Shown: positions 42,433 through 53,740 of the stretch, piece by piece | Layout: every line of letters starts with the position of its first letter | How positions within the stretch are numbered: position 1 is the stretch's first letter | From: Kitagawia praeruptora | Taxonomy: Eukaryota; Streptophyta; Magnoliopsida; Apiales; Apiaceae | DNA length: 64,000 nucleotides | Assembly (NCBI GenBank): GCA_037693485.1 | Contig: CM075344.1 | Coordinates: 90,245,001-90,309,000 of the forward strand | Direction: 5' to 3' | Notes under the pieces: generated by a model | Database searches by the model: none | Told to the model about the DNA's origin: nothing | Seen by the model: the letters and a program-made list of their open reading frames with translations, nothing else | Position numbers and translations under genes: made by a program

Positions 42433-45400
42433 ATGGATAAGTCATGGATTAGAGAAGATAGAGATTCTTTACAGTACGAAATAGGTGTCGAAAACTTCTT
42501 GGTATTTACTGAAGAAAATGCTAAATCCTAAGAAGATTCCTTGCCCATGTGCACGTTGCGTTAATTTTAAAAAGTTTCCGGTGAAAATAAGAGGGCATCT
42601 ATATGAAGCAGGTTTTAGTTTGGGATATGTTGAGTGGATTTGGCATGGAGAACAGTCTTCTAGGAGTACTAAATCATCTGTTGGTAGTAGTAATCCTATT
42701 TCCAAGCCGATACCTGCTTCGTAAACAGCTAATGTGTGTGAAGCAGCTTACAATAAGGGTGATTACAATGATGATTCACACGAGTTTAAGAGGTTTATAG
42801 CTGATGCAGAACAACCTCTGTTTGAAGGAAGTGAGTGCACTAAGCTAGAATCGGTCTTAAAATTACACAATTGGAAATCTAGGTTTGGCACTAGCGATAG
42901 CGCATTTACTGATTTACTTGAAAATGTTGGCTCTCTCATTCTTAAAGATCATACGTTGCCACTGAGTTCGTATGAAGCAAAGAAAACTTTAGCTAATTTA
43001 GGACTTGAGTATATCAAATACCATGCATGTCCGAATGATTGCGTGTTATACAGAGGTATCCATGAGGAGGCTTTAGAGTGTCCTAAATGTCGTTTGTCTC
43101 GCTAGAAGGTTGGGAGGGATGGTAAAGAGAGGGTTAATATATCAGCTAAGGTCATGTGATATTTTCAAATAATCCCCAGATTTAAAAATGTTTAAATCTG
43201 CTTCTACCGCTGAGTTAATGACTTGGCATGCACATAATCAAAGTACAGATGGCCACATGCGTCATCCAGCTGATTCACCTTCTTGGAAAAATATTGATTA
43301 TAGGTGACCTGAGTTTGGTAGTGAAGCAAGAAATATCCGTTTAACATTATTGGCCGATGGCATTAACCCGCACACCAATGGCCTAAGCAATAGGTACAGT
43401 TGTTGGACGGTTGTATTAGTAACATATAATCTTCCTCCATGGTTATGCATGAAGAGAAGGTTTATGATGTTAACAACGTTAGTTTCTGGCCCGACTGAGC
43501 CTGGTATTAATTTTGACGTTTATCTACAACCACTTATTGATGATTTGAAGAAACTGTGGGAAGAAGGTGAACCAAATGTTTACGATGCACGTACTAAGTC
43601 TTATTTCACTTTAAAGGCAGCTTTGATGTGGATAATAAATCACTTCCTCGCTTATGGAAATTTGTCAGGCTTCATCAACAAGGGTTATAAGGCCTGTCCA
43701 ATATGTGGTGATGATACCGTAGCTAAATATTTAAGTCATAGTAGGAAAATGTGTTACCAAGGGCATCGTTGATATTTACATGAATATCATCCTTATAGGA
43801 GGCAAAGGGCAGCTTTTAATAGACAACAAGAGTTTGGGTGCGCACCTGCACCGCTTAGTAGAGAAGAAGTGCTAAAGCAACAGAATGAACTTAAATTTAA
43901 TTTCGGGAATGGGGGGAGTCAAAGAAAGTGGAATATGCATGGAAGAAGAAATCAATTTTTTTTTGAGTTAGAATATTTGAAGTTTTACTATGTTTGTCAC
44001 TGTCTTGATGTTATACATATCGAGAAGAACGTGTGCGATAGTTTTATTGGGACACTACTTAATATGAAGTTTAAGACTAAAGACAGTTCTACCTCTCGTC
44101 TTGATATGGTTGACATGGGTGTAAGGGTTGATTTAGATCCTAAAGTAGGCGATAAGAAAACCTACTTACCTCCTGCAGCTTATACTTTGTCCAAGGTAGA
44201 AAAAAGAAAAATGTTGTTGTCATTGTCAAATATGAAACTTCCATATGGACATGCATCAAACATTAAAAAATGTGTATCAATGAGCGATATGAAGATGTAT
44301 GGGCTGAAGTCCCATGATTGTCATATCCACCTCCAACAATTATTCCCGTGTCCATTCGTTCTGTGCTTCCAAAAAATGTTAGGGTTAGTATAATAAGATT
44401 GTGCTTCTTCTTCAACTCTTTGTGTAAGAAAGTTGTAGATGTGCCAAAACTGAATAAACTGCAATCAGATGTGATTTTGACCATGTGTGAGTTGGAAAAA
44501 ATATTTCCACCATCATTCTTCGATGTTATGCTCCATCTCACAGTCCACTTGGTTAGGGAATTACGTTCATGTGGACCGGTTTTTTAAAGTTGGATGTATC
44601 CATTTGAACGGTTAAATAAAGTGTTAAAAAGTTATGTATGAAACCGTTTTTATTCGGAAGGTTATATAGCAGAAAGTTATCTCAAAGAAGAATCAATAGA
44701 ATTTTGCACGGAATTTGTTAGTGACAGTGGCACAACTTCTGGTCTTCGAAAGGATGATGGAAAGCTTTCCGGTCCATTATCTGTTGCGACAACGAAGGCA
44801 GTGGAAGAAAATGAACGAGATAAGGCTCATCTTCATGTTCTTCTTAACAACCCTGAAGTGGAACCATATGTTACGTAATTAAAATGTAAAAGTATCTTTA
44901 TTCCTGCTCTAGTTATTTTCCATATGTAATTATTCTTATGTAATGTACTTGCTTTCAGGATGCACAAGGTGATTGGGACACTACTTAATATGAAGTTTAA
45001 GACTAAAGACAGTTCGGCCTCTCGTCTTGATATGGTTGACATGGGTGTAAGGGTTGACTTAGCTCCTAAAGTAGGTGATAAGAAAACCTACTTACTCCTG
45101 CAGCATATACTTTATCCAAGGCAGAAAAAAGAAAAATGTTGTTGTCATTGTCAAATATGAAACTTCCATATGGACATGCATCAAACATTAAAAACTGCGT
45201 ATCAGTGAGCGATATGAAGATGTATGGGCTGAAGTCCCATGATTGTCATATCCACCTCCAACAATTACTTCCCGTGTCCATTCGTTCTGTGCTTCCAAAA
45301 AATGTTAGGGTTAGTATAATAAGATTGTGCTTCTTGTTCAACTCTTTGTGTAAGAAGTTGTAGATGTGCCGAAACTTAATAAACTGCAATCAGATGTGAT

Positions 45401-45797
45401 TTTGACCTTGTGTGAGTTGGAAAAAATATTTCCACCATCATTCTTCGATGTTATGCTCCATCTCACAGTCCACTTGGTTAGGGAATTACGTTTATGTGGA
45501 CCGGTTTTTTATAGATGGACCATTTGAACGATTAAATAAAATGTTAAAAAGTTATGTACGAAACCGTTTTTATCCGGAAGGTTGTATAGCAGAAAGTTAT
45601 CTCAAAGAAGAATCAATAGAATTTTGCACGGAATTTGTTAGTGACAGTGGCACAACTGCTGGTCTTCGGAAGGATGATGGCAAGCTTTCCGGTCCATTAT
45701 CTGTTGCGACAATGAAGGCAGTGGAAGAAAATGAACGAGATGAGGCTCATCTTCATGTTCTTCTTAACAACCCTGAAGTGGAACCATATGTTACGTA
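42433..45797 (+). pseudogene. tnpD-type CACTA transposase, degenerate
   Basis: It starts ATGGATAAGTCATGG with the Transpos_assoc domain (MDKSWI...GVENFLVFTEEN, then in another frame IPCPCARCVNFKK and GYVEWIWHGEQ). The catalytic part follows: NDCVLYRGIHEEALECPKC, ADSPSWKNIDYR, LTLLADGINPHTN (first acidic residue), SCWTVVLVTYNLPPWLCMKR, LSGFINKGYKACPICGDDT and HCLDVIHIEKNVCDSFIGTL. The DUF4218 part is PPSFFDVMLHLTVHLVREL with YPEG(Y/C)IAESYLKEESIEFC. In-frame stops lie at 43103, 43157, 43305 and 43770, and frameshifts near 42515 and 44390. The first three stops fall where Trp is expected. Confidence 0.88.
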
Positions 45798-45889
45798 AGT
45801 AAAATGTAAAAGTGTCTTTATTCCTGCTCTAGTTATTTCCATATGTAATTATTCTTATGTAATGTACTTGCTTTCAGGATGCACAAGGA
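44047..45889 (+). repeat. Direct duplication of about 0.92 kb within tnpD
   Basis: ATTGGGACACTACTTAATATG starts at about 44047 and again at about 44974. Both copies run through the DUF4218-coding part, the stop TTACGTAA and the following intron to GCTTTCAGGATGCACAAGG. Divergence is a few percent with small indels; only copy 2 reads WLGNYVYVDRFF...PFERLNKMLKSYVRN continuously. Confidence 0.9.
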
Positions 45890-46132
45890 GTATCTGGAAG
45901 GAGTTTATCGAGGGAAAAAAAGAGTGCTCAATGGATGTTGGGAGAGCACAATCGGCTCTTTGCTGATTGGTTTAAAAAAAAGTTACTTTACATTCTTCTC
46001 CTATTTTATTGTTGTTTTGTATATTTTTGAAGTCGTTAATTAGAGTTTACATTAATTGTGTTACAACTATGTGTGCAGGTAAGTATTGAACTGATGGAGA
46101 ATCGTGGAGCTGTTTAAGAAACGATACGATGG

Positions 46133-46735
46133 TTGGCAGGCAAACCATCATTTTCAGTTTTGACATTTGAAAGTTATCTAGTTGATGGGGTTCGATACTA
46201 CACCAATGAGCGAGATAATGCAAGGGTTGTTCAGAATAGTGTGGTGTCATTAGTTGCTAGGACAGTCCAAGTCTCTAGCGCCAAGGATTTAAATCCCGTG
46301 GAGAGTGACATGACATTTTATGGGATAATTGAAGAAATATGGGAGCTAGATTACCATGCTTTCAAGGCACCTTTGTTTTTGTGTAAATGGGCAGCAAATG
46401 ATAAGGTCAAGATTGATGAACTTGGTTTCACACTTGTGGACTTTAGTCGACAAGGCCATAAGAAGGACAAATGCGTGTCTGTTGACCAAGTCAAACAAGT
46501 TTTTTATGTTGAAGATCCAGTTGATGCAAACTGGTCTGTTGTGCTAACATCGACGATAAGAGATAATAGTGAGGTGTACTACGATGATGATCTAGGAGAC
46601 ACCATCTCACAACATCCCCCATTCTGCTCTGACATCCCTATATGCGATTCCACTAATGATGATGAAGCTACTGTTAGCAATATAAGACAAAATATTAAGG
46701 GGATATGGATGAAAATTGATAAATATATTGTATAG
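46133..46735 (+). CDS. DUF4216 segment of the CACTA transposase gene
   Basis: An open stretch with the DUF4216 pattern usual at the C-terminus of tnpD-type proteins: GVRYYTNERDNARVVQNSVV, FYGIIEEIWELDYHAFKAPL, FLCKWAANDKVKIDELGFTL, QVFYVEDPVDANWSVVL. The acidic tail includes VYYDDDLGD. It lies 3' of an intron after the tnpD region (AG acceptor at about 46080), so it is likely its final exon. The open frame itself begins inside the exon, so no separate start codon is implied. Confidence 0.8.
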   Translation: MAGKPSFSVLTFESYLVDGVRYYTNERDNARVVQNSVVSLVARTVQVSSAKDLNPVESDMTFYGIIEEIWELDYHAFKAPLFLCKWAANDKVKIDELGFTLVDFSRQGHKKDKCVSVDQVKQVFYVEDPVDANWSVVLTSTIRDNSEVYYDDDLGDTISQHPPFCSDIPICDSTNDDEATVSNIRQNIKGIWMKIDKYIV

Positions 46736-46929
46736 TACTACTGTTCTCTAATTATAACAGTTTCTCTATGACATTATTATTAGTTAGAATTATGTTGACT
46801 TTATTTTTCTGTGAGCCATGTTTCTGTATGAGAATATTAATGCCATTTTTAATTCAATATGCAAATTTTATTGTGACTGGCTACTTAATTATCTTTATAC
46901 TTTGTGTTTTGCATTTTTTTTGTTGAACT

Positions 46930-48965
46930 TTGCAGATTGAGGAAATACGAGAGAAATGGCAGCAAAGAAGCAAAAAAAAAATCAACACCAAAAAAAGTTA
47001 ATGTCAACTCTGGTGCAACCAAACCACTGCAGATAGAGGACAAAGCACATGCATCAGAAGCTCCAAAGTCAGACTCAGGGCAACCCACATCTACTACTGA
47101 CAGTTTACAAACGAAATCTGGAGGTAAGCGAGGGGTATGTGCCATGTACAAATTGATTGTGAGGAAGGCACGTGGTAAGAAGTTCAAAGTTTCATGCAAT
47201 GAGTTGGGAGCTCCGACTGGGAGTGCTAGGCCGAAATTGCAGTCATATGTTGGCTACACGGCTAGGTCAATGATCCCCATCGACATTCCAAGCTGACCAC
47301 AAGTGGATCCTGAGTTAAAATCAAACCTTTGGCCAGATATTTAGGTAAACTTTGGCTAGTCTATAATTTTTGTAAATTTGTGTTGAGATAGTGTTTAATT
47401 ATGTAAATTTTTTGTTGTGACTATTAATCATGAATTTTTGTATGTGCTTGCGTGTTCTTCAGGATACATTCAAAGTTAAAGAACGATCTCGGGACTCTAT
47501 CCTAAAGTCTGTCGGCGTTAAATGGAGACAATTTAAGACTAGATTAACAAAAAAGTATGTTCTACCATTAGTTGGACAAAAAAAGAAATTGATTAGGCCG
47601 CCAAAGGAATATTAGTTTGTTGGTAAGTCAGCCTGGAAAAAATTTGTTGCACAGAGGACTGATCCTAATTGGAAGGTATATATATGTGATTTTATAATTT
47701 ATATTTTCTTTTATTGTCAATTATGTACTTAGATTATTTTTTTTCACGACCGATTGTGATGATTACTGAATAGTAATAAATTTGGATGTAGGAAATTCAT
47801 GAAAAACAAAGCTACAGAGGTAAGCGGAAATATCCACATCGCATGTCAAGAAAGGGTTACATTGGTTTAAAGGAAGAAGAAGTAATAAAAACATATTCAT
47901 TTTTGTAATCTCAAAATTTTTGTTGTCATTTTCTTAATATGTTGCTTTATTTTTAACAGATTAAGTTGGGGAAGTTGCAACCCGGAGAAAATCCTGATAG
48001 GGCAATTTTTTGGAAGAAGGCTCGAATGCGAAAGAACGAGGTGGAGCCAGAGAACACTGAATTGGCTGAAGTATTCCAAACAATTGTAAGCCTTCTATCA
48101 TATGGTAGTTAATTTTAATTATTCTATTTTCAAGAACATGGTTCTTTTGTTGACTATTTTCATGTCATTATGTAGGATACCCTATTGGAGGCATATGAAA
48201 AGGGTGAATTTCACCCATCTGGAAGTGAAGATGTACTGAGTACGACATTGCAAACTCCTGAGCATTCAGGAAGGGTCCGGGGAGTTGGAGGGTTCGTAAC
48301 TCCAAAACAATTCTTCAATTTATCAAATGAGAAAAAGATACGAATCACAAAGGCAGAGTTGATGGCCCGTGATCGAAAAATGGCGGAGAAGATGCAGACT
48401 CTAGAGTCGAAGATTGCAACATTGAAGGCATTAATGGTTAATGGCCAAGCCAATCATGGTTCACCAATATTTTTTGACAAAGCAAGTGTTGAACAAGCGG
48501 CTATACTAGAACAGAAGACACAACCAACTGCTGCAAAAGGATTGGTGTTGGTTGTGGATGATGAAGATTGTGTTGCTATGGAGAATCCTTCTCCTCCGCC
48601 TCCTCCTAAAAATCTGGTAAAACTATGAATATATATACAGTCTAATTGAAAACATATTTCTAATATTAATGGATTTTGACTTTTATCTATCTTAATTATA
48701 GGCTGGTAAAAAATGTGAGCTGGCAGTAGACCACATACACAACAAGGTTGCTTTCGGTGTTGCTTTTCCCCGTGAAGGCAATTTCTGTGATTTTATACAT
48801 GGAAAGGCTATGTCGCCTAGATGCTTACGCGTCTCGGTTGACAGTTTTATCAAATAAGAGGCATTAGTTCCGGTGCCAGTACTTGGTGAAATCGAGACTG
48901 TCCTACAAGCTGTTGGGTCTCATGTAGCATGGCCCGAGGAATTGATCAGCTACCCTGCTGCTGTG
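46930..48965 (+). pseudogene. Transposase_24 (Ptta/En/Spm) gene with DUF8039-like part
   Basis: Probable exons: about 46930-47344, 47463-47675, 47792-47881, 47960-48085, 48176-48616, 48702-48965. The first has a Lys/Ser-rich N-terminus, then CAMYKLIVRKARGKKFKVSC and ELGAPTGSARPKLQSYVGYT. Exon 2 reads DTFKVKERSRDSILKSVGVK WRQFKTRL; exon 2-3 spans SAWKKFVAQRTDPNWK. Exon 5 has a coiled coil (RDRKMAEKMQTLESKIATLK). Exon 6 (VAFGVAFPREGNFCDFIHGK, HVAWPEELISYP) resembles the domain often fused to these proteins. Stops: TGA 47294, TAG 47342, TAG near 47613, TAA near 48856. Confidence 0.8.
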
Positions 48966-49061
48966 GTATGATTTACCAGAAAAAAAAAATTACATTTCAT
49001 TTTCCATGCATGCATGATCTATTAAAATAAAAATGTGCATAAATATATATATATATATATA

Positions 49062-49437
49062 TAGGGTATGATTCAGGTGAGAACATGTATATGTTGGAGA
49101 ACAATGAGAACACCACATTTCAAGCTATTCTAAAGGGCCCCGCCAGGGGCACCCAATACGAAAAAGTCTTATAATTCTACCCTCTATCTATTCATAAAAA
49201 AAGTTTAATTATTTTTATTAAAAAAAAATTAAAAATGAAGACGTGGCAGCAGTTTTTTTTTTAATTTTTTTGTTAATTTTTTTAATTTTTTTTATGAATG
49301 GATAGAGGGTAGAATTATAAGACTTTTTTATGAAGGTGCCCCTAGCGAGGCCCTTTAAAATAGCTTGAAATGTGGTGAATATGTGTGTTCTCACTGTTCT
49401 CACACTAACATGTGTTCTGACTGGAGCGTGACCCCAT
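49062..49437. mobile_element. Foldback MITE inside the CACTA element
   Basis: Outer TIRs GGGTATGATTCAGGTGAGAACATG and the inverse of CATGTGTTCTGACTGGAGCGTGACCCC are flanked by (TA)n, which hides the TSD. Inner arms contain GGGCCCCGCCAGGGGCAC (about 49135) and its inverse GTGCCCCTAGCGAGGCCC (about 49337), then GTCTTATAATTCTACCCTCTATC. The centre carries AGACGTGGCA (49239-49248). It lies in the intron between the Transposase_24 exons and the peptidase exons. Confidence 0.85.
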
Positions 49438-49474
49438 ATATATATATATATATATATGGTTTTATTATCTATAG

Positions 49475-50766
49475 ATTAAGAAAAAGGAATCAGTGCCAAT
49501 TAAGAACAAGGGTGAGGTGCAGAATTTGAAGGCCCTCTTTACTGAAGCAAAGCCAACTCCAAAAGTACCAAAGGGATTTAATTTATTGTTTAAACATGCA
49601 ACTTGCTGGATGAAACCCTATGGGATCTCATTACAGTTATCATGTGATAAAGCGGTGTTTGGATGCGATAATAAAATCATTTACCTGTTACATGAGAATA
49701 TTGTAGCGTTATTGGAGTTCCAGATGCTTGGCCAGGCTGTAATCTCAGCTTATATGCTGTAAGTTACATTTTTTTGTTATTTCTCTGATTATTGAAGGTT
49801 CCATGCATTAATAATGTTAATATTTTTTTGTAGAAACTTGCATTTAAAGTTAAGTGGTACTTATGAATCAGACACTTTTGCTTTTGTTGATCCGGGATCG
49901 ACATTTAAACTCAATGATGAGTTTGAAAGTTACATTGTAAAACGGCTCAAGGAGGGTAATGATGATCGCATTTTCTTTTTGCCACATAATCACAAGTAAG
50001 TGCAATCTTTATTCTAGAAAATTGGAACACTTAAATTCTCGTAATTTGTAACTTTAATATATTTAAATACCAGCACTTGCATCTAATTTGATTAATTAAT
50101 TTCTGACTTTGGTAAATTTTCTTAATTGAAAATAGTATGCATTGGATTTTAGCTATAATTTGGCACGGTGAAATTTACATACTTAATCCATTGCCGCATC
50201 TGACAAAATTTCCAACACTAGAAAAAGCTTTACAAAGGTAACATTTAATTTACTATTTAACATTTGATAAATGGTGAAGCATTCTTGGGTTTTGACATGG
50301 AGTACTTTTTTTTTGTAGCGTAGTGAGAAGTTTCAATTCTGAAACAGGTAGGGGCAACAAGATGATGAAAGTAAAGTTTCTCAGTGTAAGTATTTTTGCA
50401 TCTCATTATAATACTGCATAATATATATAATAGTGGTTTATTTTCCATATCCTGCCTCACGTGAATTTTTTTACTCAAATAAGGAAGTCCTAAACAACCA
50501 GGTGGTCTTAAATGCGGCTACGTTGTTATGCGTTACATGAAAGAGATTATTGAGGACAAGGATTTGTCTTTTGCCTCGAAGGTAAACTTTGATGTACTGT
50601 ATCTTTTTGCCATTGAAATGTCAGAATATTGTGTTTGCGTTAAATGATTAGTTTTGCTATTTGTTGCATTTTTTAGTGGATGTGTAAGACTCGAAGGTCT
50701 TACACTGAGGCCGAGCTGGATGAGGTGCGTATTGAGGCTCTCGGGTTCATCCAAGACCGTGTTTGA
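49475..50766 (+). pseudogene. Ulp1-like cysteine peptidase region of the CACTA element
   Basis: Exons: 49475-49758, 49834-49995, 50136-50237, 50319-50385, about 50485-50581, 50677-50766. Recognisable parts: FAFVDPGSTFKLNDEFESYI, DRIFFLPHNHK|MHWILAIIWH (catalytic His), EIYILNPLP (Asn where the catalytic Asp normally stands), QPGGLKCGYVVMRYMKEI (oxyanion Gln region and catalytic Cys) and DLSFASK. Peptidases of this class are common passengers of plant CACTA and Mutator elements. The Cys segment is out of phase by one base with the preceding exon under the best splice model, so a small indel is likely. It probably formed one gene with the Transposase_24 part. Confidence 0.7.
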
Positions 50767-51800
50767 CGTTGCTTTTGACTAGAATTTTATTGTCGGATGT
50801 TCATGTGGTTCATGCTGGTTTAAACATTTCTAGGAATATGTTGGTTGTTTTTGTGGATAATATAGCTTAATGTAGTAATCAGCTTTGGCTGTTTTGGATT
50901 AAGGTATCCATAGACAATATAGTTTTGTTCCGCTAGCTAGCTTTTGGTATGAATGTTTTGCAGTAGTTTGGAGTATGGTTGTTTGAGCCATTGTATGAAT
51001 GTTTGGTATATATATGAATGGCTATTTATGTTTTCTAGGCAGTAGTTTTTTAAATTCTTCTGTTTGTAACAATAGCAAAAACAACATCAGTTTAAATGTA
51101 AAACAAATATAAAACCGATGTCTAACAAAAACACATATGTCACAAATGTTTCCAAAAATCGATGTCTAATATTAATTAGACAACATATATTTATCGAAAA
51201 CAATACAGGATAAAATACAACAGACATCGGTAACAAACGATGTTTATAACAAATATACACAACGATTATCACAAATAAAATCGATGTCTAACTTCAACTT
51301 AAATAGCAAATAAGTATAAAAAACGATGTCTAATATACTTTTCCACATCGGTTATCACAAAGAAAATCATTGTCTAAGGTTATATTTAACATCGTCCAAA
51401 ACCGATGTCTAATATGACTTGATACATCAGTTGCGGTAGAAGAAACCGTTGTCCAAAAAGGCCTTAGACATCATTTTACTTCCAAATAATGATGTAGACA
51501 TCATTTTACTTCCAAATAATGATGTATATGTCGAATTGTGAGTTGTGTACAACATGTTTAATTGCATCCAGCACCTGTAATAGTACGGTAGAAATGTCAG
51601 GTTCATGCAATTTATGCAAAACAATTAGATATAAACATCATTTTTTGGGTTTATAATCGATGTGTAATAGCTTCCTGGACATCGGTCAAAAACCGATGTC
51701 TATGACATGGTACTTTTTACATTACCGACAAAGACATCGGTATGGTTTTTTAATAGACATCGGCCAGAAACCGATCTCTATGAGCTTTTTTCTAGTAGTG

Positions 51801-52250
51801 TAAAATTTTACCCTTGTTTGCCAGTTTTTTTTTTTTTGCTCCGATTGGAAAGCTATCTTCATATTTTATGCAAAAACTTATTATCTACAAAAATTCTGAT
51901 ATATTAATCTACAGATTGAGGCTTGAATTAATTTTAATTGTGGAAATTTGGATAACTCAATGTGTAACATGCATTTTCTTTAAATTGATATGTACTGTTA
52001 TTCAGATTGATATATAAGATTTTTTGATTCAGGAGCTCAACGTCAGTTTTGCTGGCGTTCCATGGCAGCGATTGTTGGCCTTGGCCTGCTTTGTAATTCA
52101 GTTATTTTCGCATCTGAGGTGACAACATGTATTTTGATAATTGATACAAGTTATCCGTATGATCGGCGTGACACATAAATAAACCTACCAAGGTTCCTAA
52201 TTTCTGATGGAAACTCATAATATATCTCAGGTGTATTATCTAGATCAGTA
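51801..52250. other. CACTA flank with one unidentified candidate exon
   Basis: Just before a GT at about 52118, a frame reads GVPWQRLLALACFVIQLFSH (about 52058-52116), with TTTTTTGATTCAG as a possible acceptor near 52033. It looks exon-like but I do not recognise it. The rest is AT-rich. Confidence 0.35.
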
Positions 52251-52439
52251 GTGAATCACAATGCCGGAGCAAAAATTGCAGCTTTCAATATAGTTGTCAG
52301 TTACAGTAATGGTGACACTTCTCTTCTTGATGCCACTATTCCGTTACACACCAAATGTTGTGTTGGGAGCAATCATAGTCACTGCAGTTGTCGGTCTCAT
52401 CAATATCCCAGCCGCATATCATGTAATTTTAGGAGTCTA
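52251..52439 (+). pseudogene. Sulfate transporter (SULTR3-type) exon fragment
   Basis: A segment reads NHNAGAKIAAFNIVV, then in another frame MVTLLFLMPLFRYTPNVVLG and AIIVTAVVGLINIPAAYH. This matches the transmembrane part of plant group 3 sulfate transporters, where the second part is a highly conserved helix pair. The two parts are separated by a frameshift near 52290. No other exon of such a gene was recognised nearby, so it is an isolated fragment. Confidence 0.75.
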
Positions 52440-53404
52440 ATATTTGCTTCCAGTTATACTCAATTTTCAGAATTATTCTAATCCCACTTTCTCTCGCGTT
52501 TATATTATTCATAGCACGCCAGCGATGCTTGAATATAGTCTGTCTCAAATAGTTTTGCCAGGTTTGTATTTAATTTTAATTAATTGTTCTAACCTCTTCG
52601 ATCTTCAACCACTATGTTTAGAATATAATTTACTTAAAAAAATTTGTTGACCTGAAAATTTGATTTATACCAAAAAAATAGATGATGGTAGCATAAATTT
52701 ATCAACATATTACATGTCAAACAAATATCATCTAATATAGATTTATTGATTACACCTAACATAGATAATTTAATGTGCAAAATATGAAATTTGTTTTTTT
52801 ACAAGTGATATAATAAAAATCTATTCTATGAAACAAATTTAATTTCAAGTTTTTTAAATTTCTTTAATGTTAAATAATGCTATATATTGTTTTCAAGTTT
52901 TATATAAAACTACCATTTTGCCCGTACTTCGTACACGGCATCTTATTTAATTTAAAATGATAGTACCAAAAAATTAAAAAAATTGATTGATTTCTTAAAA
53001 CATCTTATTTAATTTAAATTGACAATACAAAAAATTTAACAAATTAATTTGATTGATTTCTTAAAAAGATATTGTATGCAATTATATAAATAATCAATTC
53101 TTAGAAAGATATTATATACAGTTATATAAGTATTTAATAAAATAATGATATGCTAAAATTTATATAAAAAAGTAGCATACAATTCTATTTTAACAATGTT
53201 GAAAATTTATTTAATCCATCAAATCTGCAATAAAAGTAATAAATATTTTTACAAATATTGTTCTCTAATTGAAAACAATAATAAATTGTATTCATTATTC
53301 AAATGCGGAAATGATAATCCCTTCACCCCAATGGCTCCAAAACATTAAACCTCATATAATATCAAAAACATATTATATTAACTATGAGACCTCATAGTTA
53401 ATAT

Positions 53405-53740
53405 AATATGTAAATGTTGGAGAACAATGAGACCACATTTCAAGCAAATTTTAATTTTTTTGTTCATTTTTTTTACGAATGGATAGAGGGTAGAATTATA
53501 AGACTTTGTGAAGATGCCCCTAGCGGAGCCTTTTAAAATAGCTTGAAATGTAGCGAATATGTGTGTTCTCACTGTTCTCATTTTAATTTTTTTTTTGTTA
53601 ATTTTATTTATGAATGGATAGAGGATAGAATTATAAGACTTTTTTTGTGAAGATGCCCCTAGCGGGGTCCTTTAAAATAGTTTGAAATATAGTGAATATG
53701 TGTGTTCTCACTGTTCTCATTCTCACCAGAGCGTGACCAT
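53405..53740. mobile_element. Two partial copies of the foldback MITE family
   Basis: ATGAATGGATAGAGG(G/A)TAGAATTATAAGACTTT followed by GATGCCCCTAGCGG(A/G)G and GAATATGTGTGTTCTCACTGTTCTCA occurs twice (about 53470-53582 and 53610-53722). These are right halves of the element type at 49062. A left outer end (GTTGGAGAACAATGAGACCACATTTCAAGC) is at 53415-53445. Confidence 0.8.

Larger units (their letters stand above)
41279..51800 (+). mobile_element. CACTA (En/Spm) transposon, 10.5 kb
   Basis: The ends are CACTACTAGAAA and its inverse TTTCTAGTAGTG, with a TAA target duplication (41276-41278 and 51801-51803). Subterminal regions carry many copies of AGACATCGG / CCGATGTCT (41296-41430 and about 51100-51790). 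Inside, in order, are a tnpD-type transposase gene (42433-45797, with a 0.9-kb duplication), a DUF4216 segment, a Transposase_24-type gene (about 46930-48965) and a Ulp1-like peptidase region (49475-50766). A MITE is inserted between the last two. Coding regions contain stops and frameshifts, so the copy is probably immobile by itself. Confidence 0.95.
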
